A stretch of 64,000 nucleotides of DNA from Streptomyces maremycinicus (GCF_001184025.1 NZ_BBYG01000012.1:248001-312000), one strand, 5' to 3'. Shown: positions 1 through 9,569, counted from the first letter of the stretch. Notes: generated from the sequence alone by a model not told the origin. A program made the numbers and translations.

Positions 1-690
1 CTCGCACTGGATCGGGATGAGTACCTCGGCACCGGCCACCATCGCGTTGACGGTCAGCAGGCCGAGTGACGGCGGGCAGTCGATGAGGATGTAGTCCAGC
101 GGCTGCTCGTACGCCTGGATCGCGCGCTGGAGGCGGCTCTCACGTGCCACCAAGGAGACCAACTCGATCTCCGCGCCGGCGAGATCGATCGTGGCGGGAG
201 CGCAGAAGAGGCCTTCTACATCGGGGACAGGCTGAACGACTTCCGCGAGCGGGCGACTGTCGACCAACACGTCATAGATGGACGGCACCTCGGCGTGGTG
301 ATCGATCCCCAGGGCCGTGGACGCGTTGCCCTGAGGGTCGAGGTCGACCACCAGGACCCGGCCACCGTGCAGAGCCAGGGAAGCGGCAAGGTTGACGGTC
401 GTCGTTGTCTTGCCCACCCCGCCCTTCTGGTTGGCGACGACGATCACACGGGTCTGCTCAGGGCGCGGCAGGCCCTCGCCGGCGCGGCCCAGAGCCTCCA
501 CCGCGAGTTGGGCAGCACGACCGATCGGGGTGTCGTCCATCGGGGGCGGTGTTTCACGTGAAACATCCTCCCCAAAGGACTCGGTACGGGGACCGGGGAC
601 CGGATCGGTCATCGGTCCCGCGATGTTGGCGTCGGACCGCAAGGATTCACTCTCCTCGACTTCAGGCTCGCAATGAACAGAGCCTCCCAT
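1..690 (-). CDS. parA: Chromosome partitioning ATPase ParA (C-terminus cut by window)
   Basis: A Walker-type ParA ATPase that acts with ParB and parS to segregate and anchor origins. The 230 residues present begin at an ATG at 690. A variable, probably disordered N-terminus (about 80 residues) precedes VVANQKGGVGKTTTTVNLAA, the deviant Walker A motif near residues 85-104. LVVDLDPQGN and a later ILIDCPPSLG complete the nucleotide site. The frame stays open to the window edge, so the C-terminus and presumably parB lie outside. A perfect parS site lies inside the gene and encodes residues VSRET. No strong ribosome site precedes the ATG, so Met27 or Met51 could be the true start. DnaA boxes lie 37-63 bp upstream. 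Confidence 0.95.
   Translation of the reverse strand, partial: MGGSVHCEPEVEESESLRSDANIAGPMTDPVPGPRTESFGEDVSRETPPPMDDTPIGRAAQLAVEALGRAGEGLPRPEQTRVIVVANQKGGVGKTTTTVNLAASLALHGGRVLVVDLDPQGNASTALGIDHHAEVPSIYDVLVDSRPLAEVVQPVPDVEGLFCAPATIDLAGAEIELVSLVARESRLQRAIQAYEQPLDYILIDCPPSLGLLTVNAMVAGAEVLIPIQCE
551..564. promoter_or_regulatory. parS: parS site inside parA
   Basis: Perfect 14-bp palindrome GTTTCACGTGAAAC, the Streptomyces ParB-binding consensus, lying in the parA coding sequence. Confidence 0.95.
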
Positions 691-726
691 GCCTTCGGGG
701 TCACGAACCAGTGAGGCCTGTTGTTC

Positions 727-753
727 TGTGGAGAAATCCACCTCTGTGGACAA
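727..753 (-). promoter_or_regulatory. DnaA boxes upstream of parA
   Basis: On the minus strand, TTGTCCACA (745-753) is a perfect Streptomyces DnaA box and TTCTCCACA (727-735) is a one-mismatch box. They lie 37-63 bp upstream of the parA ATG, a position suited to transcriptional control. No binding data can be inferred from sequence alone. Confidence 0.6.
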
Positions 754-848
754 CTCCCGCCTCCCATCGAGTGAGCCGAGAGGCTTTCGGTCGCGGGGTT
801 CGGCTGCGGCGCGGCCGCGGCTGATGATGCCGTGGAGCAGAGAGCGAC

Positions 849-862
849 GTTTCACGTGAAAC
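849..862. promoter_or_regulatory. parS: parS site between parA and rsmG
   Basis: Perfect GTTTCACGTGAAAC palindrome in the 250-bp gap between the parA start and the rsmG stop. It is about 300 bp from the parS inside parA, so ParB nucleation here should be locally dense. Confidence 0.95.
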
Positions 863-940
863 ACGATGCACAGCGCCGACGGCCGGATCCCCCGCGACAC
901 TCCGTGATGCACGGGTTTGGCAGCTTGTGTGGAGTACGCC

Positions 941-1657
941 TCAGCGGCGACGGCGCGTTCGGCTGGTGCGTGCCGCCTTGGCCCGTTTGGCGGCGAACCT
1001 CACACCGCCGGGGCTCTCCCCGACCTCCACCCGTACCACCGTGGACAGCGGATCCACCACGCCCTCCCCGACATGGAGGATCGAGGTGCCCACGGCCCCG
1101 AGCTTGCTCAGAGCCGTGGACGCGCTCTTCAGCTCCTCCTCGGCGGTGTCGCCCTTGAGGGCGAGCATTTCGCCGTAGGGACGCAGCAGCGGGATGCCCC
1201 ATGTGGCCAGCCGGTCCAGCGGTGCCACCGCACGGGCCGTCACCACATGCACCGGCGGCATCGTGCCCATGACCTCCTCGGCCCGCCCACGAGCGACCGT
1301 CACATGATCCAGGCCGAGGAGCTCGACGACCTCGGTGAGGAAGTTGGTCCGGCGCAGGAGCGGCTCCAGCAGGGTGATCTTCAGGTCCTCCCGCACGAGC
1401 GCCAGGGGAATGCCGGGCAGACCGGCCCCCGACCCGACGTCGCAGACGGTCACCCCCTCGGGCACGACCTCGGAGAGCACCGCGCAGTTCAACATGTGCC
1501 TCTCCCAGAGGCGGGGCACCTCGCGTGGGCCGATGAGCCCGCGCTGCACGCCCGCCTCGGCGAGGAGCTCGGCGTAACGGACCGCATCACCGAAGCGATC
1601 GCCGAATACCTCTCGTGCCACCTCAGGCGCAGGGGGGAGTTCCGCTGCCTCCGTCAC
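941..1657 (-). CDS. rsmG: 16S rRNA (guanine527-N7)-methyltransferase RsmG (GidB)
   Basis: SAM-dependent methyltransferase that makes m7G527 in 16S rRNA; loss of the enzyme is known to give low-level streptomycin resistance. The 238-residue protein shows VCDVGSGAGLPGIPLALVR, the SAM-binding loop of Rossmann motif I, and the RsmG-typical WERHMLNCAVL before it. The tail is rich in Arg and Lys (AKRAKAARTSRTRRRR). I chose the GTG at 1657 because GGAAGGAC sits just upstream and the product begins TEAAELPP; an ATG eight codons earlier has no such site. It follows jag on the minus strand after a 118-bp gap with a hairpin, and precedes parA, the usual actinomycete order. Confidence 0.95.
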   Translation of the reverse strand: MTEAAELPPAPEVAREVFGDRFGDAVRYAELLAEAGVQRGLIGPREVPRLWERHMLNCAVLSEVVPEGVTVCDVGSGAGLPGIPLALVREDLKITLLEPLLRRTNFLTEVVELLGLDHVTVARGRAEEVMGTMPPVHVVTARAVAPLDRLATWGIPLLRPYGEMLALKGDTAEEELKSASTALSKLGAVGTSILHVGEGVVDPLSTVVRVEVGESPGGVRFAAKRAKAARTSRTRRRR

Positions 1658-1728
1658 GGGGACCGTCCTTCCGTACCGCATCAGCGCTTGGGGCGCCGAC
1701 CACCAGAACTACCGGGCTGACAAAGATC

Positions 1729-1755
1729 GGCCCCGTCTGCGCAACAGACGGGGCC
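1729..1755 (-). terminator. Hairpin between jag and rsmG
   Basis: Perfect 11-bp stem GGCCCCGTCTG / CAGACGGGGCC with a 5-nt loop. On the minus strand it is followed by a short T-containing stretch (ATCTTTGTC). It probably terminates or attenuates the rpmH-to-jag operon before rsmG. Confidence 0.65.
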
Positions 1756-1775
1756 GGGGATATGTACGTACCGAA

Positions 1776-2288
1776 TCAGTTGGGCAGGACGACGACGAAG
1801 CGCTGCGGCTCCTCGCCCTCGGACTCGCTCCGCAGACCTGCGACCTTGACCGCGTCGTGGACGACCTTGCGCTCGAAGGGCGTCATGGGCTTCAGCTTCA
1901 CCGGCTCGCCGCTGTTCTTCGCGTCGGCCGCGGCCTTGGCGCCCAGCTCGGAGAGCTCGGCACGCTTCTGGGCACGGTAACCCGCGATGTCCAGCATCAG
2001 TCGGCTGCGGTCGCCGGTCTCCCGGTGCACGGCCAGGCGCGTGAGTTCCTGGAGCGCCTCCAACACCTCGCCGTCCCGGCCGACCAGCTTCGACAGGTCA
2101 CGGGTGCCCGCGTCGCTGATGATCGACACAGAGGCGCGGTCGGCCTCGACGTCCATGTCGATGTCGCCGTCGAGATCGGCGATGTCCAGCAGACCCTCGA
2201 GGTAGTCCGCGGCGATCTCGCCCTCCTGCTCCAGGCGGGTCAGGGTGTCTGCACCCTCGGCGGCGGCGGAGGTGGTGCCTTCCGTCAC
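1776..2288 (-). CDS. jag: R3H/KH RNA-binding protein Jag (KhpB)
   Basis: RNA-binding protein encoded next to YidC in most Gram-positive bacteria, thought to act in small-RNA or mRNA control of cell division. The 170-residue protein has a KH-like domain containing LVGRDGEVLEALQELTRL (about residues 79-96), then an R3H domain ending in PMTPFERKVVHDAVKVAGLRSESEGEEPQR. The short acidic N-terminus lacks the longer Jag-N domain of Bacillus. GTG start at 2288 with GGAG eight bases upstream. It is separated by 15 bp from yidC, so the two are surely co-transcribed. Confidence 0.93.
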   Translation of the reverse strand: MTEGTTSAAAEGADTLTRLEQEGEIAADYLEGLLDIADLDGDIDMDVEADRASVSIISDAGTRDLSKLVGRDGEVLEALQELTRLAVHRETGDRSRLMLDIAGYRAQKRAELSELGAKAAADAKNSGEPVKLKPMTPFERKVVHDAVKVAGLRSESEGEEPQRFVVVLPN

Positions 2289-2303
2289 GGGATGGGCTCC
2301 TTC

Positions 2304-3587
2304 TTACTTCTTGGACGGGGACTTGGGGCGCTGCGGGCCGCCCTTGCGCTGCCCGGACTGGGCCTTGCTACGACCTCCGCTACCGGACTTGGGAGCGGCC
2401 GGCTTGGCCGTATCGGCGGCTCCGGAGGGCTTGGTGTCCTCCGGCTCGTCGGACTTGCTCAGCGAGGTGGTCTCGCCGGCACCCTTCGCCGGGGTCGCGG
2501 ACTGACGCTGCGACTTCGACTGCCGCTTGGGCTGCTGTCGCCTGGCGGCGGCCGCACTGGTCGGCGTGCCGTCCTCGGCCTGGCCCGCGGCCTGCGCCTC
2601 GCTCTTGATCACGGTGCCGTCGGCCTGGGCGGCGAAGCCCACCTTGGTCAGACCGTTGATGAACTTGCGCTCGGCGTCGTTACGGTCACGGCCCTTGGCC
2701 ACGATGGCCTTGACGATGGCCCGCTCGCCGCGGCTGCGGGTCTTGCCGTGGTGCGTGACGTGCTTGTACAGGCGCTCCAGGTACGCGGCCTGCGCCTTGG
2801 AACCCGGGGTCGGGTTGTTGCGGATCACGTACATCTGCTGGCCCATGGTCCACACGTTGGTGGTCAGCCAGTAGACGAGGACACCGACGGGGAAGTTGAT
2901 GCCGAAGACGGCGAACATGACCGGGAAGACGTACATCAGCATCTTCTGCTGCTGCATGAACGGCGTCTTCACCGAGGTGTCGACGTTCTTCGTCATCAGC
3001 TGGCGCTGCGTGAAGAACTGCGACGCCGACATCAGAATGATCATGATGGCGGTGACGATGCGGACGTTGGTCAGTGAGGCGTCGAACGACACCAGGTCCG
3101 AGGCGCTGTCCGTGAACTTCGCGGCCAACGGGGCACCGAAGATGTGCGCCTTCTGCGCGCTCTCCAGGAGGCTGTCGTTGATCACGCCAATGGTGTCACC
3201 GTTGGCGATGCCGTTGAGCACGTGGTACAGGGCGAAGAAGAACGGGGACTGCGCCAGGATGGGAAGGCACGAGGAGAGCGGGTTGGTACCCGTCTCCTTG
3301 TACAGCTTCATCATCTCTTCGGACTGGCGCTGCTTGTCGTTCTTGTAGCGCTCCTGGATCTTCTTCATCTCGGGCTGGAGCGTCTGCATGGCCCGCGTCG
3401 CCTTGATCTGCTTCACGAAGAGCGGGATCAGGCAGATACGGATCAGAATCACCAGGGACACGATGGACAGGCCCCAGGCCCACCCGGTGTCAGGGCCGAA
3501 GATGGCCCCGTACACCTTGTGGAACTGGACGATGACCCAGGAGACAGGTGTCGTGATGAAGCTGAAGAGGCTGGCAATCGTGTCCAC
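2304..3587 (-). CDS. yidC: Membrane protein insertase YidC/OxaA
   Basis: Inserts and folds membrane proteins, with or without SecYEG. The 427-residue protein starts at a GTG. TM1 is near the N-terminus ([20 protein letters not shown]), where the Arg in the LIRI segment matches the conserved hydrophilic-groove arginine. A cytoplasmic coiled-coil hairpin follows ([18 protein letters not shown]), then TM segments including [16 protein letters not shown] and [25 protein letters not shown]. The long Lys/Arg/Ser/Pro-rich C-terminal tail (about residues 300-427) is typical of actinobacterial YidC and probably binds ribosomes. The next gene upstream, yidD, ends three bases before this start. Confidence 0.96.
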   Translation of the reverse strand: MDTIASLFSFITTPVSWVIVQFHKVYGAIFGPDTGWAWGLSIVSLVILIRICLIPLFVKQIKATRAMQTLQPEMKKIQERYKNDKQRQSEEMMKLYKETGTNPLSSCLPILAQSPFFFALYHVLNGIANGDTIGVINDSLLESAQKAHIFGAPLAAKFTDSASDLVSFDASLTNVRIVTAIMIILMSASQFFTQRQLMTKNVDTSVKTPFMQQQKMLMYVFPVMFAVFGINFPVGVLVYWLTTNVWTMGQQMYVIRNNPTPGSKAQAAYLERLYKHVTHHGKTRSRGERAIVKAIVAKGRDRNDAERKFINGLTKVGFAAQADGTVIKSEAQAAGQAEDGTPTSAAAARRQQPKRQSKSQRQSATPAKGAGETTSLSKSDEPEDTKPSGAADTAKPAAPKSGSGGRSKAQSGQRKGGPQRPKSPSKK

Positions 3588-3590
3588 TAA

Positions 3591-3950
3591 TCATGCTCCT
3601 TGGGCATGGGACGGTGTCTCTGCGGCCGGGCTCGAAGGAGAAGGAAGGTTCTCTTCGGTGGCCGTTTCGGCGGCGGAGGTCCCGCCCCTGCGTGCACGCC
3701 AGGCGTCACGCAACATTTCGTGCCACCGCGGGCGCTTGCGCGGCGGAACATGGTCCACGCCGCCGAGCGACCACGGATTGCACCGCAGGATCCGCCAGGC
3801 GGTAAGTGCCGTTCCCTTGACCGCGCCGTGCCGGTCGATGGCCGTGTAGCCGTAATGGGAGCACGACGGGTAGTACTTGCACACCGGCCCGAGCAGCGGA
3901 CTGATCGTCCACTGGTAGAGCTTGATCAGAGCCAGCAGCGGGTACTTCAT
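3591..3950 (-). CDS. yidD: Membrane protein insertion efficiency factor YidD
   Basis: Small amphipathic protein that assists YidC-dependent insertion. The 119-residue product carries the family signature in its first 80 residues: [30 protein letters not shown] (conserved Cys pair) and [10 protein letters not shown]. The last 40 residues are a low-complexity Ala/Ser/Pro tail. The ATG at 3950 overlaps the stop of rnpA in an ATGA junction, so the two genes are translationally coupled. Confidence 0.95.
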   Translation of the reverse strand: MKYPLLALIKLYQWTISPLLGPVCKYYPSCSHYGYTAIDRHGAVKGTALTAWRILRCNPWSLGGVDHVPPRKRPRWHEMLRDAWRARRGGTSAAETATEENLPSPSSPAAETPSHAQGA

Positions 3951-4318
3951 CGCGCGCCCCCTCCCAGTAGCCGTTGAAGGGCGGCATCCAGGTCTTGGGC
4001 CAGCTGTGCGTGGTCGGCGTCGCCCGCCCCGGGCAGCGCCCGTACGACTACCAGGCTACCGGGGGGGAACAGGGTGACTCGGTCGCGCATCAGATGACGC
4101 AGTCTGCGCTTCACCTTGTTGCGCACGACCGATCCGCCCACGGCCTTGCTCACGACGAAACCCGCACGCGTCGGGGGAGCGCTCTCCCCAGGCGCGTGCG
4201 GGTCCGTGGCACCGCTTCGAAGATGGACAACGAGGGTCGGGCGGCCGGCCCGACGACCCCGTCGTACCGCGGTCGCGAAGTCCTCGCGCCGCCTCAGCCG
4301 ATGCTCGGTAGGCAGCAC
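3947..4318 (-). CDS. rnpA: Ribonuclease P protein component
   Basis: Protein subunit of RNase P, which binds the M1-type RNA and matures tRNA 5' ends. The 123-residue basic protein begins [23 protein letters not shown] from a GTG codon. It contains [22 protein letters not shown], which includes the RNR signature helix. The insertion after HLRS (about 15 residues, Pro/Ala rich) is typical of streptomycetes. It sits 21 bp downstream of rpmH, the near-universal rpmH-rnpA pair. Confidence 0.95.
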   Translation of the reverse strand: MLPTEHRLRRREDFATAVRRGRRAGRPTLVVHLRSGATDPHAPGESAPPTRAGFVVSKAVGGSVVRNKVKRRLRHLMRDRVTLFPPGSLVVVRALPGAGDADHAQLAQDLDAALQRLLGGGAR

Positions 4319-4339
4319 GACGTCATGACCTGATCAGGC

Positions 4340-4477
4340 TCAGGCGGACAGGTTGGCGCGACCCTTGCTGCGGCGGTTCGCCAGAATCGCGCGACCGGCA
4401 CGGGTGCGCATCCGCAGGCGGAAGCCGTGGGTCTTGGCACGACGACGGTTGTTCGGCTGGAAGGTGCGCTTGCTCAC
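4340..4477 (-). CDS. rpmH: 50S ribosomal protein L34
   Basis: A 45-residue highly basic ribosomal protein that starts [19 protein letters not shown] and ends [17 protein letters not shown], the complete L34 sequence. The start is GTG at 4477 with GGAG eight bases upstream. It leads the minus-strand operon that continues through rnpA, yidD, yidC and jag, and is divergent from dnaA. Confidence 0.97.
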   Translation of the reverse strand: MSKRTFQPNNRRRAKTHGFRLRMRTRAGRAILANRRSKGRANLSA

Positions 4478-4853
4478 TCGGGGGCTCCAGAAATCAATCG
4501 GTGGTGGCGGGGTGCCGTCCTGGCTGTCACCGTGCGCCCACGAGGTAGCTCGCGGTTAAACGCCCGAGTGCACCGCTTCCCGATCACCTGACGTGATCTG
4601 TGCCCATCGGAGGCAGGCGGCAGCAGCCATCGACAACTCGACCTGGTTACGGTACGCGCGGCTGCGCCATTCGGTCAAACCGGCGGTCACGGGAGACACT
4701 ATCCACAGGCTGGGGACAACAACTTGAACCGCACCCGTCGCCCTGACTACCGTGGCTGAACTCCGATTCGTTCCTTTGTCCCTGCCTCCACCGATATGAA
4801 TCCCGACCGTCCCACAACCACACGTTCGTGGGACCCACGAGAGAGCGTGCCCT
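4478..4853. promoter_or_regulatory. rpmH-dnaA divergent control region
   Basis: A 376-bp gap holding the promoters of rpmH (leftward) and dnaA (rightward). Two facing DnaA boxes lie within it: CTATCCACA at 4699-4707 (plus) and TTGTCCCCA at 4711-4719 (minus), each one mismatch from consensus and three bases apart. They lie about 135-155 bp before the dnaA GTG and fit the known DnaA autorepression in Streptomyces. I could not pick out a convincing -35/-10 pair. Confidence 0.7.
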
Positions 4854-6869
4854 GTGGCTGACGTGCCTGCCGATCTTGCCGCAGTGTGGCCACGAGTACT
4901 GGAGCAGCTCCTCGGGGAGGGCCGCGGCCAGGGTGTCGAGGTGAAGGACGAGCACTGGATCCGGCGCTGCCAGCCGCTGGCGCTGGTCGCCGACACCGCC
5001 CTGCTCGCCGTACCGAACGAGTTCGCGAAGGGCGTCCTCGAAGGCCGCCTCGCCCCGATCGTCAGCGAGACGCTGAGCCGCGAGTGCGGGCGGCCGATCC
5101 GCATCGCGATCACCGTCGACGACTCCGCGGGCGAACCCCAGGCCCCGTCGGCCCCCGCCGCGCAGCAGCAGTCGCGCTACGAGGAGTCCGAGCCCCCCGC
5201 CGGCCCCTACGACGGCCAGGACAAGCGGTACGAGGGCCAGGACGGTCGGTACGACTCCGGCTACGACAAGCCGTACGAGAACCAGTACGAGGGGTACGGC
5301 CGGCACCGCGCCGAGCAGTTGCCCCCGACCCCCGGCGACCAGCTGCCCGGCTCGCGCCAGGACCAGTTGCCCACCGCCCGGCCCACGTACCCCTCGGAGT
5401 ACCAGCGCCCCGAGCCCGGCGCCTGGCCGCGGCCGCAGCAGGACGAGCACGGCTGGCAGCAGCAGCGGCTCGGCTTCCCGGAGCGCGACCCCTACGCGTC
5501 GCCCTCGTCGCAGGACACGTACGGCGGGCCCGCCTCCCAGGCCCCCTACGGCGCCCCGCCGCAGCAGGACTCCTACGGCCCTCCCTCGGACTACCGCCCC
5601 CAGTCCATGGAGCGGCCGCCGTACGACCCCTCGCCGTACGGCCAGAAGCGCTCCGAGTACGAGCCGTCGCGGTCCGACTACGACCAGCGCGACGCCGGCC
5701 GGCGTGAGCTGTCCGACCCCTCGGCCGGTCCCGGTCATCCGCACCGCGGCGGTCCGGCCGGTCCCGGTCAGCCCGGCGCCGGCGCGCCCGGGCAGTCGGC
5801 CAAGCAGTCCTCGCCGACGCCCGGCCCCGGGGAGCCGACCGCGCGTCTCAACCCGAAGTACCTCTTCGACACGTTCGTCATCGGCGCCTCCAACCGGTTC
5901 GCGCACGCGGCCGCCGTCGCCGTCGCCGAGGCACCCGCGAAGGCCTACAACCCTCTGTTCATCTATGGGGAGTCGGGCCTCGGCAAGACGCACCTGCTGC
6001 ACGCCATCGGGCACTACGCGCGAAGCCTCTACCCGGGCACGCGCGTGCGGTACGTGAGCTCCGAGGAATTCACCAACGAGTTCATCAACTCCATCCGCGA
6101 CGGCAAGGGCGACAGCTTCCGCAAGCGGTACCGCGAGATGGACATCCTGCTCGTCGACGACATCCAGTTCCTGGCGGACAAGGAGTCGACGCAGGAGGAG
6201 TTCTTCCACACCTTCAACACGCTCCACAACGCCAACAAGCAGATCGTGCTGTCCAGCGACCGGCCGCCGAAGCAGCTGGTCACGCTGGAGGACCGGCTGC
6301 GGAACCGTTTCGAGTGGGGCCTGATCACCGATGTCCAGCCGCCCGAGCTGGAGACGCGGATCGCGATCCTCCGCAAGAAGGCGGTGCAGGAGCAGCTGAA
6401 CGCCCCGCCGGAGGTGCTGGAGTTCATCGCGTCCCGGATCTCGCGCAACATCCGCGAGCTGGAGGGCGCGCTGATCCGGGTGACGGCGTTCGCGTCGCTC
6501 AACCGGCAGCCGGTGGACCTGGGCCTGACGGAGATCGTCCTGAAGGACCTGATCCCCGGTGGCGAGGACTCCGCTCCCGAGATCACCTCGACGGCCATCA
6601 TGGGCGCCACCGCCGACTACTTCGGGCTGACGGTGGAGGACCTGTGCGGCACCTCGCGCGGGCGCGCGCTGGTGACGGCCCGGCAGATCGCCATGTATCT
6701 GTGCCGCGAGCTGACGGACCTCTCGTTGCCGAAGATCGGCGCGCTGTTCGGCGGCCGTGACCACACGACGGTCATGCACGCCGACCGCAAGATCCGCAAT
6801 CTGATGGCCGAGCGCCGCTCCATCTACAACCAGGTCACCGAGCTGACCAACCGCATCAAGAACGGCTGA
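4854..6869 (+). CDS. dnaA: Chromosomal replication initiator DnaA
   Basis: AAA+ ATPase that binds the oriC DnaA boxes and opens the origin. 671 residues from a GTG start. Domain I (about 1-90) begins [19 protein letters not shown]. Domain II is unusually long (about residues 95-325), rich in Tyr, Pro, Gln and Asp, and certainly disordered, as is normal in Streptomyces. The AAA+ domain has [13 protein letters not shown] (Walker A, near residue 372) and [13 protein letters not shown] (Walker B). Domain IV ends with [23 protein letters not shown], the box-recognition helix-turn-helix. A hairpin terminator follows, then oriC. Confidence 0.98.
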   Translation: MADVPADLAAVWPRVLEQLLGEGRGQGVEVKDEHWIRRCQPLALVADTALLAVPNEFAKGVLEGRLAPIVSETLSRECGRPIRIAITVDDSAGEPQAPSAPAAQQQSRYEESEPPAGPYDGQDKRYEGQDGRYDSGYDKPYENQYEGYGRHRAEQLPPTPGDQLPGSRQDQLPTARPTYPSEYQRPEPGAWPRPQQDEHGWQQQRLGFPERDPYASPSSQDTYGGPASQAPYGAPPQQDSYGPPSDYRPQSMERPPYDPSPYGQKRSEYEPSRSDYDQRDAGRRELSDPSAGPGHPHRGGPAGPGQPGAGAPGQSAKQSSPTPGPGEPTARLNPKYLFDTFVIGASNRFAHAAAVAVAEAPAKAYNPLFIYGESGLGKTHLLHAIGHYARSLYPGTRVRYVSSEEFTNEFINSIRDGKGDSFRKRYREMDILLVDDIQFLADKESTQEEFFHTFNTLHNANKQIVLSSDRPPKQLVTLEDRLRNRFEWGLITDVQPPELETRIAILRKKAVQEQLNAPPEVLEFIASRISRNIRELEGALIRVTAFASLNRQPVDLGLTEIVLKDLIPGGEDSAPEITSTAIMGATADYFGLTVEDLCGTSRGRALVTARQIAMYLCRELTDLSLPKIGALFGGRDHTTVMHADRKIRNLMAERRSIYNQVTELTNRIKNG

Positions 6870-6899
6870 CGACACCGCGGAACACGGCACGCGGACGAC

Positions 6900-6943
6900 G
6901 CCGAGGGCGCCCCTGGATCTCTCCGGGGGCGCCCTCGGCCTTT
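6900..6943 (+). terminator. dnaA terminator
   Basis: GC-rich hairpin with a 13-bp stem (CCGAGGGCGCCCC / GGGGCGCCCTCGG) and a 12-nt loop, followed by CCTTTCC. It lies 31 bp after the dnaA stop. Confidence 0.75.
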
Positions 6944-7199
6944 CCGGACCGGACGCGGGCCCCTCGCGGTGCGGCCCCGAGGGCCGGACAGGGCGGAACG
7001 CGGGGCACGGAGCGCTCGCAGGGGGACGGCCGCACGGACGTCCGGGGCGGCACACGGGGCGGACACGCGAGCCGCCGGCGGCAGATCCCGGCCCACGCCT
7101 GGCCCGCCCCTGGCCCGGGCCCGCCCCGATCCGGCGTCGGCCCAGGCACCGATGCCCGACAGTTCCCGTGAAGATTCCGTGTCGATCCCCGCCGGTCCA

Positions 7200-7410
7200 T
7201 GCCGCCCGGGCCCGGTCCGGAGCGGATCGCGGGTCGACCGGGGCCGATCCGGTGCCGAATCGAAGCCGCCCTGAGCCGACCCGGGGCTGCCCGGAGCCGA
7301 TCCAAGTCCGCCCGGGGGCGGATCCGGGGTCGTCCAGCGCCGATCCGGAGCGACCAAGGAGCCGGATTCGCGCCCGACCGACCCCCGACCAACCCTCGAT
7401 CGACCCCCGA
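7200..7410. repeat. Imperfect CCGATCCGG-type repeats left of oriC boxes
   Basis: Between dnaA and the first DnaA boxes there is a run of irregularly spaced, related words built on GCCGATCCGG / GCGGATCCGGG / GAGCCGACCC. No reading frame here looks coding. It may be a spacer in the non-coding oriC arm or a site for an unknown factor. Confidence 0.4.
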
Positions 7411-7439
7411 GCCGCCCTCCAGCCGGCCCGCCAACCGCC

Positions 7440-8060
7440 GTCCACCGCTCACCCGTTGTTCGATTACCGGCCGGGTTACGGCCACTCTCCACAGATTCGG
7501 CGACTTTTTCCCGTCCACACCCTGGGGACCTGGAAGTTGTCCAGACTGTGTCCACAGGCGCTCCCGGTGCGGGACCATCGGACCAGGTCACCTGGATGTG
7601 GATTCGTGGACGAAGGTTGTCCACAGGTTGTGGACAAGAAAATGATCCACAGGCTGTGCACGAAGTTGTCCACCGGCAACCCACAGGATGTGGCCCGTTG
7701 TCCCCAGCGATCTCCGGCTTCTCCACATGTCTGTCCACTGTTCGGCAACCTGACGCGCCTCCTCACCGGGTCGAGTGAAAGGCGTCACACCAAGGTGCCG
7801 GGTTGGCCTGTGGGAAAGACGGGTAAACCTGGGGACGCCGCTGGGGAGAACTCGCCTCAGCCTGTGCACGGCGTGTGCAGAACTTTCTGTTCTCCACAGA
7901 AGGCCCCGGTTGTCCACCGCCTCCGCCCACAGGCCCGGTGGATAAAATTCCGCCTCTGAGCTGCGAAAACACGGTTATCCACCGTTTCCACAGGCCCTAC
8001 TACTACTCCCGACTAGAGAGAGCGAGAAATCCGTTTAGAAGGGGGTCCTGTGCACAACTC
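7440..8060. other. oriC: Chromosomal replication origin oriC (DnaA-box array)
   Basis: Non-coding dnaA-dnaN spacer dense in 9-mers close to TTGTCCACA. Plus strand: 7485, 7511, 7537, 7548, 7617 (perfect), 7643, 7666, 7698, 7719, 7731, 7890, 7910, 7975 and 7984. Minus strand: 7597, 7605, 7629 (perfect), 7809, 7937 and 8049 (each given as leftmost base). That is about 20 sites within three mismatches of consensus. The two perfect boxes face each other four bases apart (7617-7637). The relatively AT-rich stretch at 7941-8040 (gataaaattc, acggttatcc, agagagcgagaaatccg) is a candidate unwinding side. Copy number, spacing and place match Streptomyces oriC. Confidence 0.95.
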
Positions 8061-8238
8061 GCTGCTCGGTGCCCGGCTGCCCCTCGTCACGACTTGACCC
8101 CGAGGGGCACCGACTGTCAGTGCGGTGCGTCAGACTGGTCCCCGTTGGTCCTGCCCCTCGCCGGGGCCGACCACACCGAGACAGACGACGAAGGCCAGGC
8201 AGGGCGAGAAGCGCCGGCAACAGCAGGAGGCGGCAAGA

Positions 8239-9369
8239 GTGAAGATCCGGGTGGAACGCGACGTACTCGCGGAGGCCGTGGCCTGGGCGGCACGCAGCCT
8301 CCCGGCCCGTCCGCCGGCGCCTGTCCTCGCCGGCCTGCTGCTGAAGGCCGAGGACGGCCAGCTGAGCCTGTCCAGCTTCGACTACGAGGTCTCCGCGCGG
8401 GTCTCCGTGGACACCGAGGTCGAGGAGGAGGGCACGGTCCTCGTCTCCGGCCGCCTGCTGGCCGACATCTGCCGCGCCCTGCCGAACCGCCCGGTGGAGA
8501 TCTCCACAGACGGTGTACGGGCGACCGTGGTCTGCGGTTCCTCGCGCTTCACGCTCCACACCCTGCCCGTGGAGGAATACCCGTCCCTGCCGCAGATGCC
8601 GAACGCGACGGGCACGGTCCCGGGCGAGGTCTTCGCCTCCGCCGCGGCCCAGGTGGCCATCGCCGCCGGCCGTGACGACACGCTGCCGGTCCTGACCGGT
8701 GTGCGCATCGAGATCGAGGGCGACACGGTCACCCTGGCCTCCACCGACCGCTACCGCTTCGCGGTCCGCGAGTTCCTGTGGAAGCCGGAGAACCCGGACG
8801 CCTCCGCGGTCGCCCTGGTGCCCGCCAAGACGCTCCTGGACACCGCCAAGGCGCTCACGAGCGGCGACAGCGTCATCCTGGCGCTGTCCGGTTCCGGCTC
8901 GGGCGAGGGCCTGATCGGCTTCGAGGGCGCGGGCCGCCGTACGACGACCCGGCTGCTGGAGGGCGACCTCCCGAAGTACCGCACGCTGTTCCCGACCGAG
9001 TTCAACTCCGTCGCCGTGATCGAGACCGCCCCCTTCGTGGAGGCCGTCAAGCGTGTGGCCCTGGTCGCCGAGCGCAACACCCCGGTGCGGCTCAGCTTCG
9101 AGCAGGGCGTGCTCATCCTGGAGGCCGGCTCCAGCGACGACGCACAGGCTGTGGAGCGGGTCGACGCCCAGCTCGAGGGCGACGACATCTCGATCGCCTT
9201 CAACCCGACCTTCCTGCTGGACGGCCTCAGCGCCATCGACTCCCCGGTCGCCCAGCTGTCCTTCACGACGTCCACGAAGCCCGCGCTGCTCAGCGGCAAG
9301 CCGGCGCTGGACGCTGAGGCGGACGACGCCTACAAGTACCTGATCATGCCGGTGCGCCTCAGCGGCTGA
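8239..9369 (+). CDS. dnaN: DNA polymerase III beta sliding clamp
   Basis: Ring-forming processivity clamp for DNA polymerase III. 376 residues from a GTG at 8239, preceded by GGAGGCGGCAAGA. The product starts KIRVERDVLAEAVAWAARSLPARP and ends with the clamp C-terminus YKYLIMPVRLSG. Three repeats of the clamp fold fit the length. The gene is followed by a GC-rich inverted repeat (GGTCGTCCAC / GTGGACGACC, 9391-9415) and by gnd after 200 bp. Confidence 0.97.
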   Translation: MKIRVERDVLAEAVAWAARSLPARPPAPVLAGLLLKAEDGQLSLSSFDYEVSARVSVDTEVEEEGTVLVSGRLLADICRALPNRPVEISTDGVRATVVCGSSRFTLHTLPVEEYPSLPQMPNATGTVPGEVFASAAAQVAIAAGRDDTLPVLTGVRIEIEGDTVTLASTDRYRFAVREFLWKPENPDASAVALVPAKTLLDTAKALTSGDSVILALSGSGSGEGLIGFEGAGRRTTTRLLEGDLPKYRTLFPTEFNSVAVIETAPFVEAVKRVALVAERNTPVRLSFEQGVLILEAGSSDDAQAVERVDAQLEGDDISIAFNPTFLLDGLSAIDSPVAQLSFTTSTKPALLSGKPALDAEADDAYKYLIMPVRLSG

Positions 9370-9390
9370 CGCCGCCGCCGCGGTCCGGCC

Positions 9391-9415
9391 GGTCGTCCAC
9401 AGGCGGTGGACGACC
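9391..9415 (+). terminator. Inverted repeat after dnaN
   Basis: Perfect 10-bp stem GGTCGTCCAC / GTGGACGACC with a 5-nt loop, 21 bp after the dnaN stop. It has no T-run, and the arms contain DnaA-box-like CGTCCACA, so it could be a weak terminator or a protein site. Confidence 0.45.
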
Positions 9416-9569
9416 GGGGCGGTCCCTGGGGAGAAGCCACGGTGAATCCCCAGGTGGGGTCGTACGTCTGAGCGCGTATGCCCACAGGTGTGCGTGACCG
9501 TCCGGGTTTAGGCTCGGACATGGGTACGAAGGTGCCCCACACGCCACACAGCGACCTAAGGAACAACTG

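Noticed and set aside
4647..7445. A 932-codon open frame on the minus strand across dnaA
   Set aside because: It is antisense to a certain dnaA and oriC, has no family features and arises from high-GC codon bias.
7168..7959. Open frames through oriC
   Set aside because: They run through DnaA boxes, have no ribosome site and encode repetitive Arg/Pro sequence.
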